A stretch of 64,000 nucleotides of DNA from Bacteroidaceae bacterium (GCA_017461605.1 JAFTXN010000002.1:248001-312000), one strand, 5' to 3'. Numbered from the stretch's first letter, positions 37,994 through 46,790 are shown. Numbers and translations are program-made. Notes: generated from the sequence alone by a model not told the origin.

Positions 37994-38824
37994 ATGGCTA
38001 GAACAAATTTTGAAACCCTTTTGCAGGCCGGATGCCACTTCGGCCACCTCAAACGTAAATGGAACCCCGCTATGGCTCCCTACATCTTCATGGAGCGCAA
38101 CGGCATTCACATCATCGACCTCCACAAGACTGTGGCTAAGATCGACGAAGCTGCTGAAGAACTCAAGAAGATTGCCAAGCAGGGAAAGCGTGTCCTTTTC
38201 GTTGCTACTAAAAAGCAGGCAAAGCAAGTAGTTGCTGAGAAAGCAGCTGCAATCAATATGCCTTACGTTGCCGAACGTTGGCCGGGCGGTATGCTCACCA
38301 ACTTCCCCACAATCCGTAAGGCAGTGAAAAAAATGGCCAACATTGATAAGCTTACCAGCGATGGTACTTTCTCTAACCTCTCAAAGCGCGAAATCCTTCA
38401 GATCACTCGTCAGCGTGCCAAGCTCGAGAAGAACCTTGGTTCAATCGCCGACCTGACTCGTCTGCCGGCAGCTCTCTTCGTAGTTGACGTGTGCAAGGAA
38501 CACATCGCAGTGCGTGAGGCTCAACGTTTGGGCATTCCCGTGTTCGGTATCGTTGATACCAACTCTAACCCCAACGGTATCGACTTCGTAATTCCCGCAA
38601 ACGACGATGCCAACAACAGTATCGAAGTAATTCTCGATGCTTGCTGTGCAGCGATCGCCGAGGGCGTGGAAGAGCGTAAGGCTGAGAAAGTGGACGCTGA
38701 GGCTGCCGGTGAAGCCGGTGAAGAGAAGGCTCCTCGCAAGCGTGCTTCTAAGGCTCGCGTAGAGAAGACTGAAGAAGCCGCTGAGGCTCCCGCAGCTCAG
38801 GAAGAAGCTCCCGCTGAAGCTTAA
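37994..38824 (+). CDS. rpsB: 30S ribosomal protein S2
   Basis: S2 (uS2) binds the small-subunit body with S1. The sequence begins ARTNFETLLQAGCHFGH and has FVATKKQAK, ERWPGGMLTNF and PVFGIVDTNSNP. The last ~45 residues are an acidic/basic Ala-Glu-Lys-rich extension seen in many Bacteroidetes S2 proteins. The ATG at 37994 gives the family N-terminus; the frame is open 45 nt further upstream. The 167-nt spacer after rpsI contains CCGGCGGG/CCCGGCGG repeats and may carry its own regulation. Confidence 0.97.
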   Translation: MARTNFETLLQAGCHFGHLKRKWNPAMAPYIFMERNGIHIIDLHKTVAKIDEAAEELKKIAKQGKRVLFVATKKQAKQVVAEKAAAINMPYVAERWPGGMLTNFPTIRKAVKKMANIDKLTSDGTFSNLSKREILQITRQRAKLEKNLGSIADLTRLPAALFVVDVCKEHIAVREAQRLGIPVFGIVDTNSNPNGIDFVIPANDDANNSIEVILDACCAAIAEGVEERKAEKVDAEAAGEAGEEKAPRKRASKARVEKTEEAAEAPAAQEEAPAEA

Positions 38825-38852
38825 ATCGATTTTTCAAACAACCCAATAGTTA

Positions 38853-38891
38853 CTCCCTCGCTCCGCCGCAGGAGCGGCAGAAGCGGGGGAG
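38853..38891 (+). promoter_or_regulatory. hairpin between rpsB and tsf
   Basis: CTCCC..CGC pairs with GCG..GGGAG around an inner GCTCC/GGAGC pair, in the 92-nt rpsB-tsf spacer. It could be an attenuator, mRNA stabiliser or processing site. The following T run is short. Confidence 0.45.
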
Positions 38892-38916
38892 AACTCTTTT
38901 AAAACAGAAAAGAACT

Positions 38917-39909
38917 ATGGCAGTATCAATGGAAGATATCAAGAAACTGCGCGCTATGACCGGCGCAGGTCTTGGAGATTGCAAGAAAGCCTTGGCAGAA
39001 GCCGAAGGCGATATCGATGCAGCAATCGAAATCATTCGTAAGAAGGGTCAGGCTGTAGCTGCTAAGCGCTCTGACCGTGAAGCATCCGAAGGTTGTGTGC
39101 TCTGTAAGAGCGAAGGTGGCTTTGCAGCTATCATTGCTTTGAAGTGCGAAACCGACTTCGTTGCTAAGAATGCTGATTTCATCAAGCTCGCGCAAGATGT
39201 TATCGATGCAGCTGTTGCCAACAAGTGCAAGAGCCTCGACGAAGTGAAAGCCCTTCCCATGGGTGGCGCTACTATCGCTGATGCAGTGGTAGACCGTAGC
39301 GGTATCACCGGTGAGAAGATGGAACTCGATGGATACATGTTCATCGAAGGCGAAAACATTGCAACTTACAATCACCAGGGCACTAACACCCTCTGCACCT
39401 TGGCTGCATTCAACAAGGCTGCTGATGAGCAAGTGGCCAAGCTGATTGCCATGCAGGTGGCTGCTATGAACCCCATCGCTGTGGATGAGGCCGGTGTTCC
39501 TGAGTCAGTGAAGGAAACTGAAATCAACGTGGCTATCGAAAAGACTAAGGCTGAGCAAATTCAGAAGGCTGTTGAAGCAGCTCTGAAGAAGGCCGGTCTT
39601 AATCCTGCACACTTCGACAGCGAAGACCACATGCAGAGCAACCAAACCAAGGGTTGGATCACTGCTGAGGACGTTGAGAAGGCGAAGGAAATCATTGCGA
39701 AGACTTCAGAAGAGAAGGCCGCAAACCTTCCCGAAGCTATGATTCAGAACATTGCCAAAGGCCGTCTGAACAAGTTCCTCAAGGAAGTATGCTTGCTCAA
39801 CCAGGAGTTCATCATGGACAGCAAGAAGACAGTGAAAGATATGCTCAAGGAAGCCGATGCCGAACTGCAGGTAGTAGACTTCAAGCGCTTCACTCTCCGC
39901 GCAGAATAA
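38917..39909 (+). CDS. tsf: elongation factor Ts
   Basis: EF-Ts recycles EF-Tu by exchanging GDP for GTP. The N-terminal UBA-like domain reads IKKLRAMTGAGLGDCKKAL, followed by the core with KCETDFVAKN that contacts EF-Tu and the C-terminal module with LLNQEFIMD. The product is 330 aa, the Bacteroidetes length. It is the last gene of the rplM-rpsI-rpsB-tsf run and ends at a strong terminator. Confidence 0.97.
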   Translation: MAVSMEDIKKLRAMTGAGLGDCKKALAEAEGDIDAAIEIIRKKGQAVAAKRSDREASEGCVLCKSEGGFAAIIALKCETDFVAKNADFIKLAQDVIDAAVANKCKSLDEVKALPMGGATIADAVVDRSGITGEKMELDGYMFIEGENIATYNHQGTNTLCTLAAFNKAADEQVAKLIAMQVAAMNPIAVDEAGVPESVKETEINVAIEKTKAEQIQKAVEAALKKAGLNPAHFDSEDHMQSNQTKGWITAEDVEKAKEIIAKTSEEKAANLPEAMIQNIAKGRLNKFLKEVCLLNQEFIMDSKKTVKDMLKEADAELQVVDFKRFTLRAE

Positions 39910-39931
39910 GCATTACGCTTACATACAAAGC

Positions 39932-39968
39932 AAAAGCTCACCGACGCATTGGTTCGGTGAGCTTTTTT
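39932..39968 (+). terminator. terminator of the rpsB-tsf unit
   Basis: A perfect 13-bp stem (39932-39944 with 39954-39966) ends in a T run, 22 nt past the tsf stop. Its A-flanked 5' side may also work on the minus strand for the lipid kinase gene. Confidence 0.9.
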
Positions 39969-40107
39969 ATTGTTTCTGCCGGCGTGTGCCTTGCACGCAG
40001 AATGACGGGGAATGCTTTTGATGCATCCCGAAGCGTTGCTGGAGGTGCAATGCGGCGGGATGCTTGTGCTCATGCGCAATGTAGTGGGGAGGGAGTAGGG
40101 GATAGAA

Positions 40108-41136
40108 TTACAACTTCTTGATTCTCTCAATCAGGATATGGTTGCGTCGTTTGGTATCTTTGATACCGCGTTTTAGTTGTTCGGAACGCTCCACGGCCCA
40201 TTCGTTGATGCGTTCTGCAAATGAGTTGATAATGTTTGCGGTGCGCACTTTCGCATCGGGGTTTACCACGATGTTGATGCTTTGTGGCACCATTTCCACG
40301 TCTATCGTGTTTCCGGTGATGAGCGGTTCGCCGTCGCAGTGCACGGCGCCCTCTTTGGAGCGCGTGATGCGCACTTTTCGAGCACGGAAAGTCTTGACGT
40401 GCTTGTTGTCGAGCAGTGTATTGTTGAATAGTTGCAATGCCACTTGTGCAGACTCCAGTGTGGAGAATGGTTCCATCACGATGATGTCCATCAGTCCGTC
40501 TTCCATCGAGGCGTGCGGTGCTATGTAGGCATTGTTGCCATATTGTGAGGCATTGGCGCAAGCAATGAGAAAAGCCTTGTAGCGCACCGTGCCGTTTTCG
40601 TCCTCGATGATGTAGTTGTCCGGTTGGTAGCTCAGTCCTTCGCGCAGCGTGTTCTCGATGTAGGATAGGGGGCCGCGTTTCCCGCTTTCGGCAAATTTGT
40701 GGCTGACAAAGGCGTCAAATCCTACGCCGCAGGTGCAGAAAAACGGCATTCCGTTGATGATGCCATAGTCCAGGCTTCTCACCGCGTCGGCATTGAGGAT
40801 GCGGATGGCTCCGGCCGTGTCGAGCGGTATCTGCAGGTGTCGCGCCAATCCGTTGCCCGATCCGCAGGGCACTATGCCCAATGCCGCTTGGCTGTGGGTG
40901 AGCGAGCGCGCCACTTCGTTCACTGTGCCATCGCCACCTACGGCAGCCACGATGTCGCATCCTGCAGCCGAGGCTTCTTTGGCCAACTCTGCAGCATGTC
41001 CGGCGTATTCGGTGAACTTCACTTTGTATTCGAAGCGCTCCCCATCCAGGTTTTCGCGAATGATGCGCCGGATGTTGCGTTTCTTGTCCGTTCCCGATAT
41101 CGGATTGACGATGAAAAGAATTTTTTTCTTGCTCAT
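40108..41136 (-). CDS. diacylglycerol/sphingoid-type lipid kinase
   Basis: A DagK/LcbK-type lipid kinase of 342 aa. The catalytic domain has FIVNPISGT near the N-terminus, the nucleotide loop AAVGGDGTVNEVA and GSGNGLARHL. The C-terminal beta-sandwich has SMEDGLMDIIVM and HCDGEP. Family members phosphorylate diacylglycerol or long-chain sphingoid bases. It is divergently transcribed from serine palmitoyltransferase with a shared 210-nt gap, so a sphingoid or ceramide substrate is a reasonable guess. I chose the ATG at 41136 (MSKKKILFIV) over an in-frame codon four residues upstream. Confidence 0.88.
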   Translation of the reverse strand: MSKKKILFIVNPISGTDKKRNIRRIIRENLDGERFEYKVKFTEYAGHAAELAKEASAAGCDIVAAVGGDGTVNEVARSLTHSQAALGIVPCGSGNGLARHLQIPLDTAGAIRILNADAVRSLDYGIINGMPFFCTCGVGFDAFVSHKFAESGKRGPLSYIENTLREGLSYQPDNYIIEDENGTVRYKAFLIACANASQYGNNAYIAPHASMEDGLMDIIVMEPFSTLESAQVALQLFNNTLLDNKHVKTFRARKVRITRSKEGAVHCDGEPLITGNTIDVEMVPQSINIVVNPDAKVRTANIINSFAERINEWAVERSEQLKRGIKDTKRRNHILIERIKKL

Positions 41137-41265
41137 AAGAATACACACAGTGCCTTATGTGAGCAAAAATAAGGAATTCTGCGCCATATCCTCTGATTTC
41201 CGCACATAAAATCATTAAACGTGTAATTTTCTTTAACAAAAAAGCATATTTCTATAGGAAATGCG

Positions 41266-41273
41266 TAACTTTG
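41266..41273 (+). promoter_or_regulatory. -7 box of spt
   Basis: TAACTTTG matches TAnnTTTG, 73 nt before the spt ATG. Confidence 0.5.
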
Positions 41274-41346
41274 CGCAAATGTTTGGAAAGTGTGCCGAAT
41301 GCCTTTGCGTGGCTGATAGCGGCACGCATTAAAGAATTTGACGTTT

Positions 41347-42534
41347 ATGGGAATTTTACAAGACAGATTAGCGAAGTACACCATGCCTCAGGAATTTATG
41401 GCGCAGGGTGTATATCCTTATTTCCGCGAGATCGACGGAAAGCAAGGCACAGAAGTAAGTATGGGCGGGCACAAGGTATTGATGTTCGGCTCAAATGCAT
41501 ATACGGGACTTGTAGGCGATGAGCGCATCATCAATGCCGCAATTGCAGCTACCCATAAATACGGAACAGGCTGTGCCGGTTCGCGTTTCCTCAACGGAAC
41601 GCTGGACTTGCACGTGCAGCTCGAAAAGGAGCTGGCCGAGTTTATGGGTAAGGACGAGTCGCTTTGCTTCTCCACCGGTTTTACCGTGAATTCCGGCGTC
41701 ATAGCCTGCCTTACGGGTCGCAACGACTACATCATCTGCGACGACCGCGACCATGCAAGCATCGTGGACGGCCGCCGCTTGTCCTACTCCACATGCCTCA
41801 AGTTCAAGCACAACGACATGGAGGACCTGGAGAAGCAGCTTCAGAAGTGCGCCCCCGATGCCGTGAAGCTCATCGTGGTGGATGGCGTGTTCTCGATGGA
41901 AGGCGACCTGGCCAATCTGCCCGAAATCATTCGTCTGAAGCATAAATACAATGCTACTGTGATGGTGGACGAAGCCCACGGCCTAGGCGTGTTCGGCAAG
42001 GACGGCCGCGGCGTGTGCGACTATTTCGGACTGACCGATGAGGTGGATCTCATCATGGGTACATTCTCCAAGTCGCTGGCCAGCATCGGCGGTTTCATTG
42101 CAGCCGACAGCACCATCATCAACTGGTTGCGCCACAACACACGCACCTACATCTTCTCTGCCTCCAACACGCCGGCAGCCACCGCTGCCGCCATGGAGGC
42201 CCTGCACATCTTGCAGCGAGAGCCGGAACGCATTCAGGCACTTTGGGACGTGACAAACTATGCGCTGAAGCGCTTCCGCGATGCCGGCTTCGAGATGGGC
42301 GAAACCCAAAGCCCCATCATCCCGCTCTATGTGCGCGATGTGGAAAAAACATTCCTCGTCACCAAGATGGCGTTCGACGAAGGCGTGTTCATCAACCCCG
42401 TCATTCCGCCCGCCTGCGCACCGCAGGACACACTGGTGCGTGTAGCCCTGATGGCCACCCACACCAAGGAGCAGGTGGATCTCGCCGTGGAGCGTCTCAG
42501 CAAAGTGTTCCGCCAGCTGGATATCATCAAGTAA
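41347..42534 (+). CDS. spt: serine palmitoyltransferase
   Basis: A PLP-dependent alpha-oxoamine synthase that condenses serine with a fatty acyl-CoA to 3-ketosphinganine, the first step of Bacteroidetes sphingolipids. The start MGILQDRLAKYTMPQEFMAQ closely resembles the characterised Bacteroides enzyme. Also seen are SNAYTGLVGD, GTGCAGSRFLNGT, the PLP-stacking DEAHGLGVFG, and the Schiff-base Lys in GTFSKSLASIGGF. It is 395 aa. The ATG at 41347 matches the family start; a TTG nine nt upstream is less likely. The alternative KBL (glycine acetyltransferase) is less like this N-terminus. The divergent neighbour is a lipid kinase. Confidence 0.92.
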   Translation: MGILQDRLAKYTMPQEFMAQGVYPYFREIDGKQGTEVSMGGHKVLMFGSNAYTGLVGDERIINAAIAATHKYGTGCAGSRFLNGTLDLHVQLEKELAEFMGKDESLCFSTGFTVNSGVIACLTGRNDYIICDDRDHASIVDGRRLSYSTCLKFKHNDMEDLEKQLQKCAPDAVKLIVVDGVFSMEGDLANLPEIIRLKHKYNATVMVDEAHGLGVFGKDGRGVCDYFGLTDEVDLIMGTFSKSLASIGGFIAADSTIINWLRHNTRTYIFSASNTPAATAAAMEALHILQREPERIQALWDVTNYALKRFRDAGFEMGETQSPIIPLYVRDVEKTFLVTKMAFDEGVFINPVIPPACAPQDTLVRVALMATHTKEQVDLAVERLSKVFRQLDIIK

Positions 42535-42563
42535 GAAGTTTCGGAAAACACCGCAAAATAACG

Positions 42564-42599
42564 AAAGAGCCGGAAGCCATTGTGCTTTCGGCTCTTTTT
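42564..42599 (+). terminator. terminator of spt
   Basis: AAAGAGCCGGAAGC (42564-42577) pairs with GCTTTCGGCTCTTT (42584-42597) and runs into Ts, 30 nt past the stop codon. Confidence 0.85.
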
Positions 42600-42700
42600 G
42601 AATGTAGGCAGGAGGTGTAGGAAAACAAAAGTACTTTTCGAAGCGTTTCTCAGTAATCCGGTAAATCTCGTGTAATCTGTTGACGACAAATCATCTCCCA

Positions 42701-42915
42701 ACGGCCTGAAAGGCCATCAAGCCCTTAGCTCGGGGCAGCGCCCCGAGTATCCGTAGCGATGCCGAGCGCGCCCTGCAGGGGCAAAAGCAGTATCTCTTGG
42801 GTCGTTTGTACCGGCTTTTTCCCTGCAGGGCGCAGGCTGAATATGCGTTCCGTTCTTAGGGCAGCGCCCCGAGCTGATGGCTTCTTCCCCTCTCAGGGGA
42901 GCTTCGTGCCCCCGG
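42701..42915. repeat. REP-like palindrome cluster
   Basis: A run of GC-rich palindromes: GGCCTGAAAGGCC, CTCGGGGCAGCGCCCCGAG, CGCCCTGCAGGGGC, CCCTGCAGGGCGC and GGGCAGCGCCCCGAG, ending with CCCCTCTCAGGGG. It resembles bacterial interspersed REP elements. The rest of 42535-43163 holds the spt terminator and palindrome cluster 6; no gene is seen. Confidence 0.65.
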
Positions 42916-42960
42916 GTGTTTTATTGAAAGCCACGCACAACATTCCCCCTGCCGATGCCG

Positions 42961-43027
42961 GAAAATCTGCAGTGCTTGCAGAATTTTCCACAAGCATTGC
43001 AGAAAATTCTGCAAGCACTGCGCATTT
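42961..43027. repeat. triple palindrome cluster 6 (CTGCA type)
   Basis: CTGCAGTGCTTGCAG, CCACAAGCATTGCAG and CTGCAAGCACTGCGC at about 21-nt spacing, between spt and the kinase gene. Confidence 0.75.
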
Positions 43028-43163
43028 TGCCCGAAAGCATCCCTCATTTTTCGGCAATGTGAATGCGGCAACGAGAAATGCTCACCGGATTATCGCGCTG
43101 TGATGCTGAAAATGCCTAACTTCGGCACGAAAACATAAAAGAAACTTATACATCTCTGAGGAT

Positions 43164-45071
43164 ATGGAAGCACAAATAGACGGAAAACACTCCCTGCTGC
43201 CTGTGGGCACGCTGCTTTTTCACGGCACTTATCGCGTGGTGCGCCACTTGGCTTCCGGCGGTTTTGGCAACACCTACGAGGCTGTGGACACGCAGTTGGG
43301 CGATTCGGTGGCCATCAAGGAGTTCTTCCCTAAGCAACTCTGTGGACGCAACAGCGAGGGCGGCACCGTGACGCTGCTGAGCACCGACTGCGGTGAGCTC
43401 TTCACGCAGCTGCGCACCAAGTTCAAGAAGGAGGCCACACGCATCCGCCGGCTCAACCATCCGCACATCGTGCGCGTGCTGGCTTATTTCGAGGAGCAGG
43501 GCACGGCCTTCTATGCCATGGACTTTCTCCGGGGCGAGAGCCTCTCGGCGCGCACGAAGCGCACCGGCCGTCCGCTCACCGAGGCTGAGGTGCGGCGTTA
43601 TCTGCCCCAGGTGCTCAGTGCGCTGAAAGAGATGCACGCCAAGGAGTTGTGGCATCTTGACCTCAAGCCCGGCAACATCATGATCAACGAGCGCGACGAA
43701 GCCGTGCTCATCGACTTTGGCGCGAGCAAGCAATTGCGCACCGAGGAGGGCGTCTCTGTTTCCACTTCGCTCAGCTGTGCCTACACACCCGGCTATGCGC
43801 CGCTCGAGTTGGTGGATCAACATTTGGAAAAATTCGGTCCGTGGACCGATCTCTATTCCCTCGGTGCCACGCTTTACAATCTCCTCACCGGGGTGCGTCC
43901 GCTCTCACCCTCACATCTCATTCAGGGCGAACAACTCGCTTTCCCACCCTCCGTTAGCGCCGCTATGCAGCAACTCATCACTTGGCTGATGCAGCCCGTG
44001 ATGAGCCAACGGCCGCAGAGCGTTGGGGAAGTGGAGGCGCGGTTGGCGGAAACGAATGGGGCTGTGGCAGATACGCCTCAGGACAATGTTGCACGCATCC
44101 CTCAGTCCGAAACCGTGCGCCCCGAGTCCGTCAGCACCGTTTGCGTGGATTTGCCGGATCAGGTAACGGTTGCTAAGGACCGTGGTACGCCCCTTCCGGG
44201 CGGCACGCAGGTTGTTGAAAAAGGGGAAGCCAATGCCGGAAAGTCGGTTCCGGCTGCGCCGAAGAAAACTTCTAACACATGGAAGTGGCTGTTAACTATA
44301 GCTGTGGCAATTGCTGTGATAACTGGAGTTGCGGTGAATAAATGTAGCGATGCTTCCAGACAGTCGGCAAACAAAGAAGCAATTCTTAATCGTTTGGTAG
44401 AAAATATGGTCTATGTCGAGGGCGGCACTTTCACCATGGGTGCCACTTCGGAGCAGGGTGGCGATGCTGACAGCAACGAGAAGCCTACGCACCAAGTAAC
44501 GCTGAGCAGTTATTATATCGGTAAGTATGAAGTTACGCAGGCAGAATGGCAAGCCGTGATGGGTACGAATCCTTCCTGCTTCAAAGGCGACAATCTGCCC
44601 GTTGATTGTGTGAGTTGGGACGATTGCCAGGAGTTTATCCGCAAGCTGAACGAACTGACGGGCAAACAGTTCCGCTTGCCTACGGAAGCCGAGTGGGAAT
44701 ATGCTGCCCGTGGTGGTAAGCGCAGTTATGGCGTGAAATACGCCGGCGGTAGCGACATCGACAATGTGGGGTGGTATTGGAAAAACAGCAACAGCACCAC
44801 TCACCCCGTGGGTCTGAAGCGTCCCAACGAATTGGGGCTATACGATATGTCGGGCAACGTATATGAATGGTGTCAGGATTGGTATGGCAGTTATAGCAGC
44901 AGTCCTCAGACGAACCCCACCGGTCCTGCAACAGGCAACGATCGTGTGTTGCGTGGGGGCAATTGGAACAATACTGCGGGGCGCTGCCGCCTCTCGTACC
45001 GCCACGACTTCGTCCCCGACATCAGGGACCGCAATTACGGGCTGCGCCTTGCTCTCCCCAATTTACAATGA
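43164..45071 (+). CDS. Ser/Thr protein kinase fused to a formylglycine-generating-enzyme domain
   Basis: A 635-aa fusion. Residues about 20-290 are a Hanks-type kinase: SGGFGNTYEA (31-40), VAIKEF with Lys52, HLDLKPGN (164-171) and DFG (184-186). A Pro/Thr/Val linker leads to one membrane segment (about 374-391). Residues about 412-632 are an FGE/SUMF1-type fold: MVYVEGGTFTMG, EVTQAEWQAVMG, RLPTEAEWEYAARGG, GNVYEWCQDWYG and RGGNWNNTAGRCRLSYRH. With the kinase in the cytoplasm, the FGE part would be periplasmic. The C-terminal segment resembles the variable C-type-lectin face of diversity-generating retroelement targets. Sensing or ligand binding is more likely than sulfatase maturation. No sulfatase is nearby. 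Confidence 0.88.
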   Translation: MEAQIDGKHSLLPVGTLLFHGTYRVVRHLASGGFGNTYEAVDTQLGDSVAIKEFFPKQLCGRNSEGGTVTLLSTDCGELFTQLRTKFKKEATRIRRLNHPHIVRVLAYFEEQGTAFYAMDFLRGESLSARTKRTGRPLTEAEVRRYLPQVLSALKEMHAKELWHLDLKPGNIMINERDEAVLIDFGASKQLRTEEGVSVSTSLSCAYTPGYAPLELVDQHLEKFGPWTDLYSLGATLYNLLTGVRPLSPSHLIQGEQLAFPPSVSAAMQQLITWLMQPVMSQRPQSVGEVEARLAETNGAVADTPQDNVARIPQSETVRPESVSTVCVDLPDQVTVAKDRGTPLPGGTQVVEKGEANAGKSVPAAPKKTSNTWKWLLTIAVAIAVITGVAVNKCSDASRQSANKEAILNRLVENMVYVEGGTFTMGATSEQGGDADSNEKPTHQVTLSSYYIGKYEVTQAEWQAVMGTNPSCFKGDNLPVDCVSWDDCQEFIRKLNELTGKQFRLPTEAEWEYAARGGKRSYGVKYAGGSDIDNVGWYWKNSNSTTHPVGLKRPNELGLYDMSGNVYEWCQDWYGSYSSSPQTNPTGPATGNDRVLRGGNWNNTAGRCRLSYRHDFVPDIRDRNYGLRLALPNLQ

Positions 45072-45130
45072 AGACCTTCTAAGGAGAAAAAGGCGAACGA
45101 AGAACGCCCGAAAACACTCGGCCGGCCGAC

Positions 45131-45575
45131 TATCCGGATGGCGCTTCGCCCCTAAGGTAGGGGAGATGCCCGCAGGGCAGAGGGGTATGAAAAAATCTTT
45201 GCTGAAATATTCGCTTTCCGTTTGTTCATACCCCTCACCCGTTCCGGGAGCTCCCCTACCTTAGGGGAGCAGTTGCCGTCCGGCTGCTTGTTGCCCTGCG
45301 GTGCGTTTCCCGTGTTCAGACCCTCCGGATGGCACTTCGCCCCTAAGTTAGGGGAGATGCCCGTAGGGCAGAGGGGTATGAAAAAAGCGTATTATATTCT
45401 TAGTCAACGTATTCCGTTTGTTCATACCTCCTCCGCTTCGCTCGTCCTTCTACCTTAGGAGGACAGCCCCATCCGGTCTGCCTGCATCCTTCTTGCTGTA
45501 TTCAGCGTTCGGACAAGCCGGATGGGGCTGCTCCCCTAAGGTAGGGGAGCTCCCGGAACGGGTGAGGGGTATGAA
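45131..45575. repeat. BIME-like array of five alternating units
   Basis: Five copies of a ~60-nt unit in alternating orientation: forward 45131-45191, inverted 45225-45285, forward 45323-45381, inverted 45418-45480, forward 45517-45575. The forward unit runs CCGGATGGCGCTTCGCCCC, CTAAGGTAGGGGAG, then GCCCGCAGGGC and GAGGGGTATGAA. Spacing is about 100 nt. It fills the 45072-45659 gap between the convergent kinase and mltG genes; no gene is seen. Confidence 0.8.
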
Positions 45576-45659
45576 TAAAGCTTATGCCCGTTTCAAAAGA
45601 AACAGAGGAATAGAAACAAACGCAGAGGAAGTTTTCTTGAAAACGATGTAAAAACTTTC

Positions 45660-46685
45660 TTACTTGATGCCTCGCTCATTGAGTGCCTGCACATATCTTC
45701 GTGCATTGGCCTTGTGCTCTTCGTAAGTGGCGGCAAAATTATGTCGTCCGCTGAAGTCTTCTTTCGCACACATATATATATAATTGTGTTCCGTGTGGTT
45801 GAGCACGGCATCGATGCTGGCGATGGACGGCAGGCAGATGGGGCCGGGCGGCAGGCCCGGGCAGACGTAGGTGTTGTATGGGCTGTCGCAGGTGAGGTGC
45901 TTGTTGAGGATGCGGCGCAGACCGAAATCCTGCAACGCGAACTTCACCGTGGGGTCGGCCTGCAGTTTCATGCCTTTACGCAGCCGGTTGAGATATAGCC
46001 CTGCGATGTCGGGCTTCTCCTCGTTGTTGGCCGTTTCTTTCTCCACGATGGAAGCCAGTGTGATGACCTCCTGCGGTGTCAGTCCGGCCATTTCGGCTTT
46101 GTTCTTCCGCGTGGTGGTCCAGAATTTCTCGCTTTCGCGCTTCATGCGTTGTGCCAGCTGGTCCGTGGTGATGTCCCAATAAACTTCGTAGGTATTGGGC
46201 AGGAAGAGGCAGGGCAGGGTGGCGGTGTCGCAACCATACTTTTCGCAAAACGCAGGGTCGGTGAAGGCTTCTGCCAATGTGGCGGAATCGACCTCCAGAT
46301 GCTTGGCAATGCGGCCGGCCAGGTGCTTCATCGTGTGAACGGTGGGCAGCGTGATTCGCACGGGCGACTGCCGGCCGTGCAGCAGGCGTCGCATGAGGGC
46401 AAAGGTGCTGAGATGCGGCTCCACTTCGTATCGGCCGGTGTGCAGGTGCTCGGCATAATTGTCGACACGCGCCAGCAAGCGCAGGGCCATCATGGAGTGG
46501 GAATGGCCATGGCTGTTCAACTTGTGAAACACCGAGTCGGCTGTGTCGTTGCGGTCGATGTAGAGCACTTCGGTCGTTTCGCTGCGAGAGAAAGGCAGGA
46601 AGACGAAACTCAGAAACAGCAACAGGAGACAACCGACAGCAATGCCGATGATGGCGGCTGGGCGTTTGAAAATATCTAACTTCAT
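45660..46685 (-). CDS. mltG: endolytic murein transglycosylase MltG
   Basis: MltG cuts nascent glycan strands at the inner membrane and sets glycan chain length. After a short cytoplasmic N-terminus there is one membrane segment (about 10-32), a LysM-like region, then the YceG domain with LASIVEKETANNEEKPDIAGLYLNRL holding the catalytic Glu, LQADPTVKFAL and the C-terminal SPYNTYVCPGLPPGPI. It is 341 aa. The ATG at 46685 places the membrane segment near the N-terminus. Its -7 box TATTTTTG is at 46711-46718. Confidence 0.94.
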   Translation of the reverse strand: MKLDIFKRPAAIIGIAVGCLLLLFLSFVFLPFSRSETTEVLYIDRNDTADSVFHKLNSHGHSHSMMALRLLARVDNYAEHLHTGRYEVEPHLSTFALMRRLLHGRQSPVRITLPTVHTMKHLAGRIAKHLEVDSATLAEAFTDPAFCEKYGCDTATLPCLFLPNTYEVYWDITTDQLAQRMKRESEKFWTTTRKNKAEMAGLTPQEVITLASIVEKETANNEEKPDIAGLYLNRLRKGMKLQADPTVKFALQDFGLRRILNKHLTCDSPYNTYVCPGLPPGPICLPSIASIDAVLNHTEHNYIYMCAKEDFSGRHNFAATYEEHKANARRYVQALNERGIK

Positions 46686-46710
46686 AGGTGATTTTTGTGG
46701 TTTGCGAGCA

Positions 46711-46718
46711 CAAAAATA
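46711..46718 (-). promoter_or_regulatory. -7 box of mltG
   Basis: TATTTTTG on the minus strand fits TAnnTTTG, 26 nt before the mltG ATG. No clear -33 partner. Confidence 0.45.
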
Positions 46719-46761
46719 CACTTTCTGTGCAAAAATCTTGATAATTATTGCACAAAACAGC

Positions 46762-46790
46762 TTGTGGTATGCAAAGTTTTACTACTTTTG
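46762..46790 (+). promoter_or_regulatory. promoter of the acyl-CoA ligase-lptB unit
   Basis: TTG (46762-46764), 18 nt, TACTTTTG (46783-46790), 64 nt before the ATG at 46855. Confidence 0.6.

Noticed and set aside
45072-45659. Diversity-generating retroelement template repeat behind the kinase-FGE gene.
   Set aside because: The repeats there are alternating inverted BIME-like units that do not match the gene's 3' end, and no reverse transcriptase is in the window.
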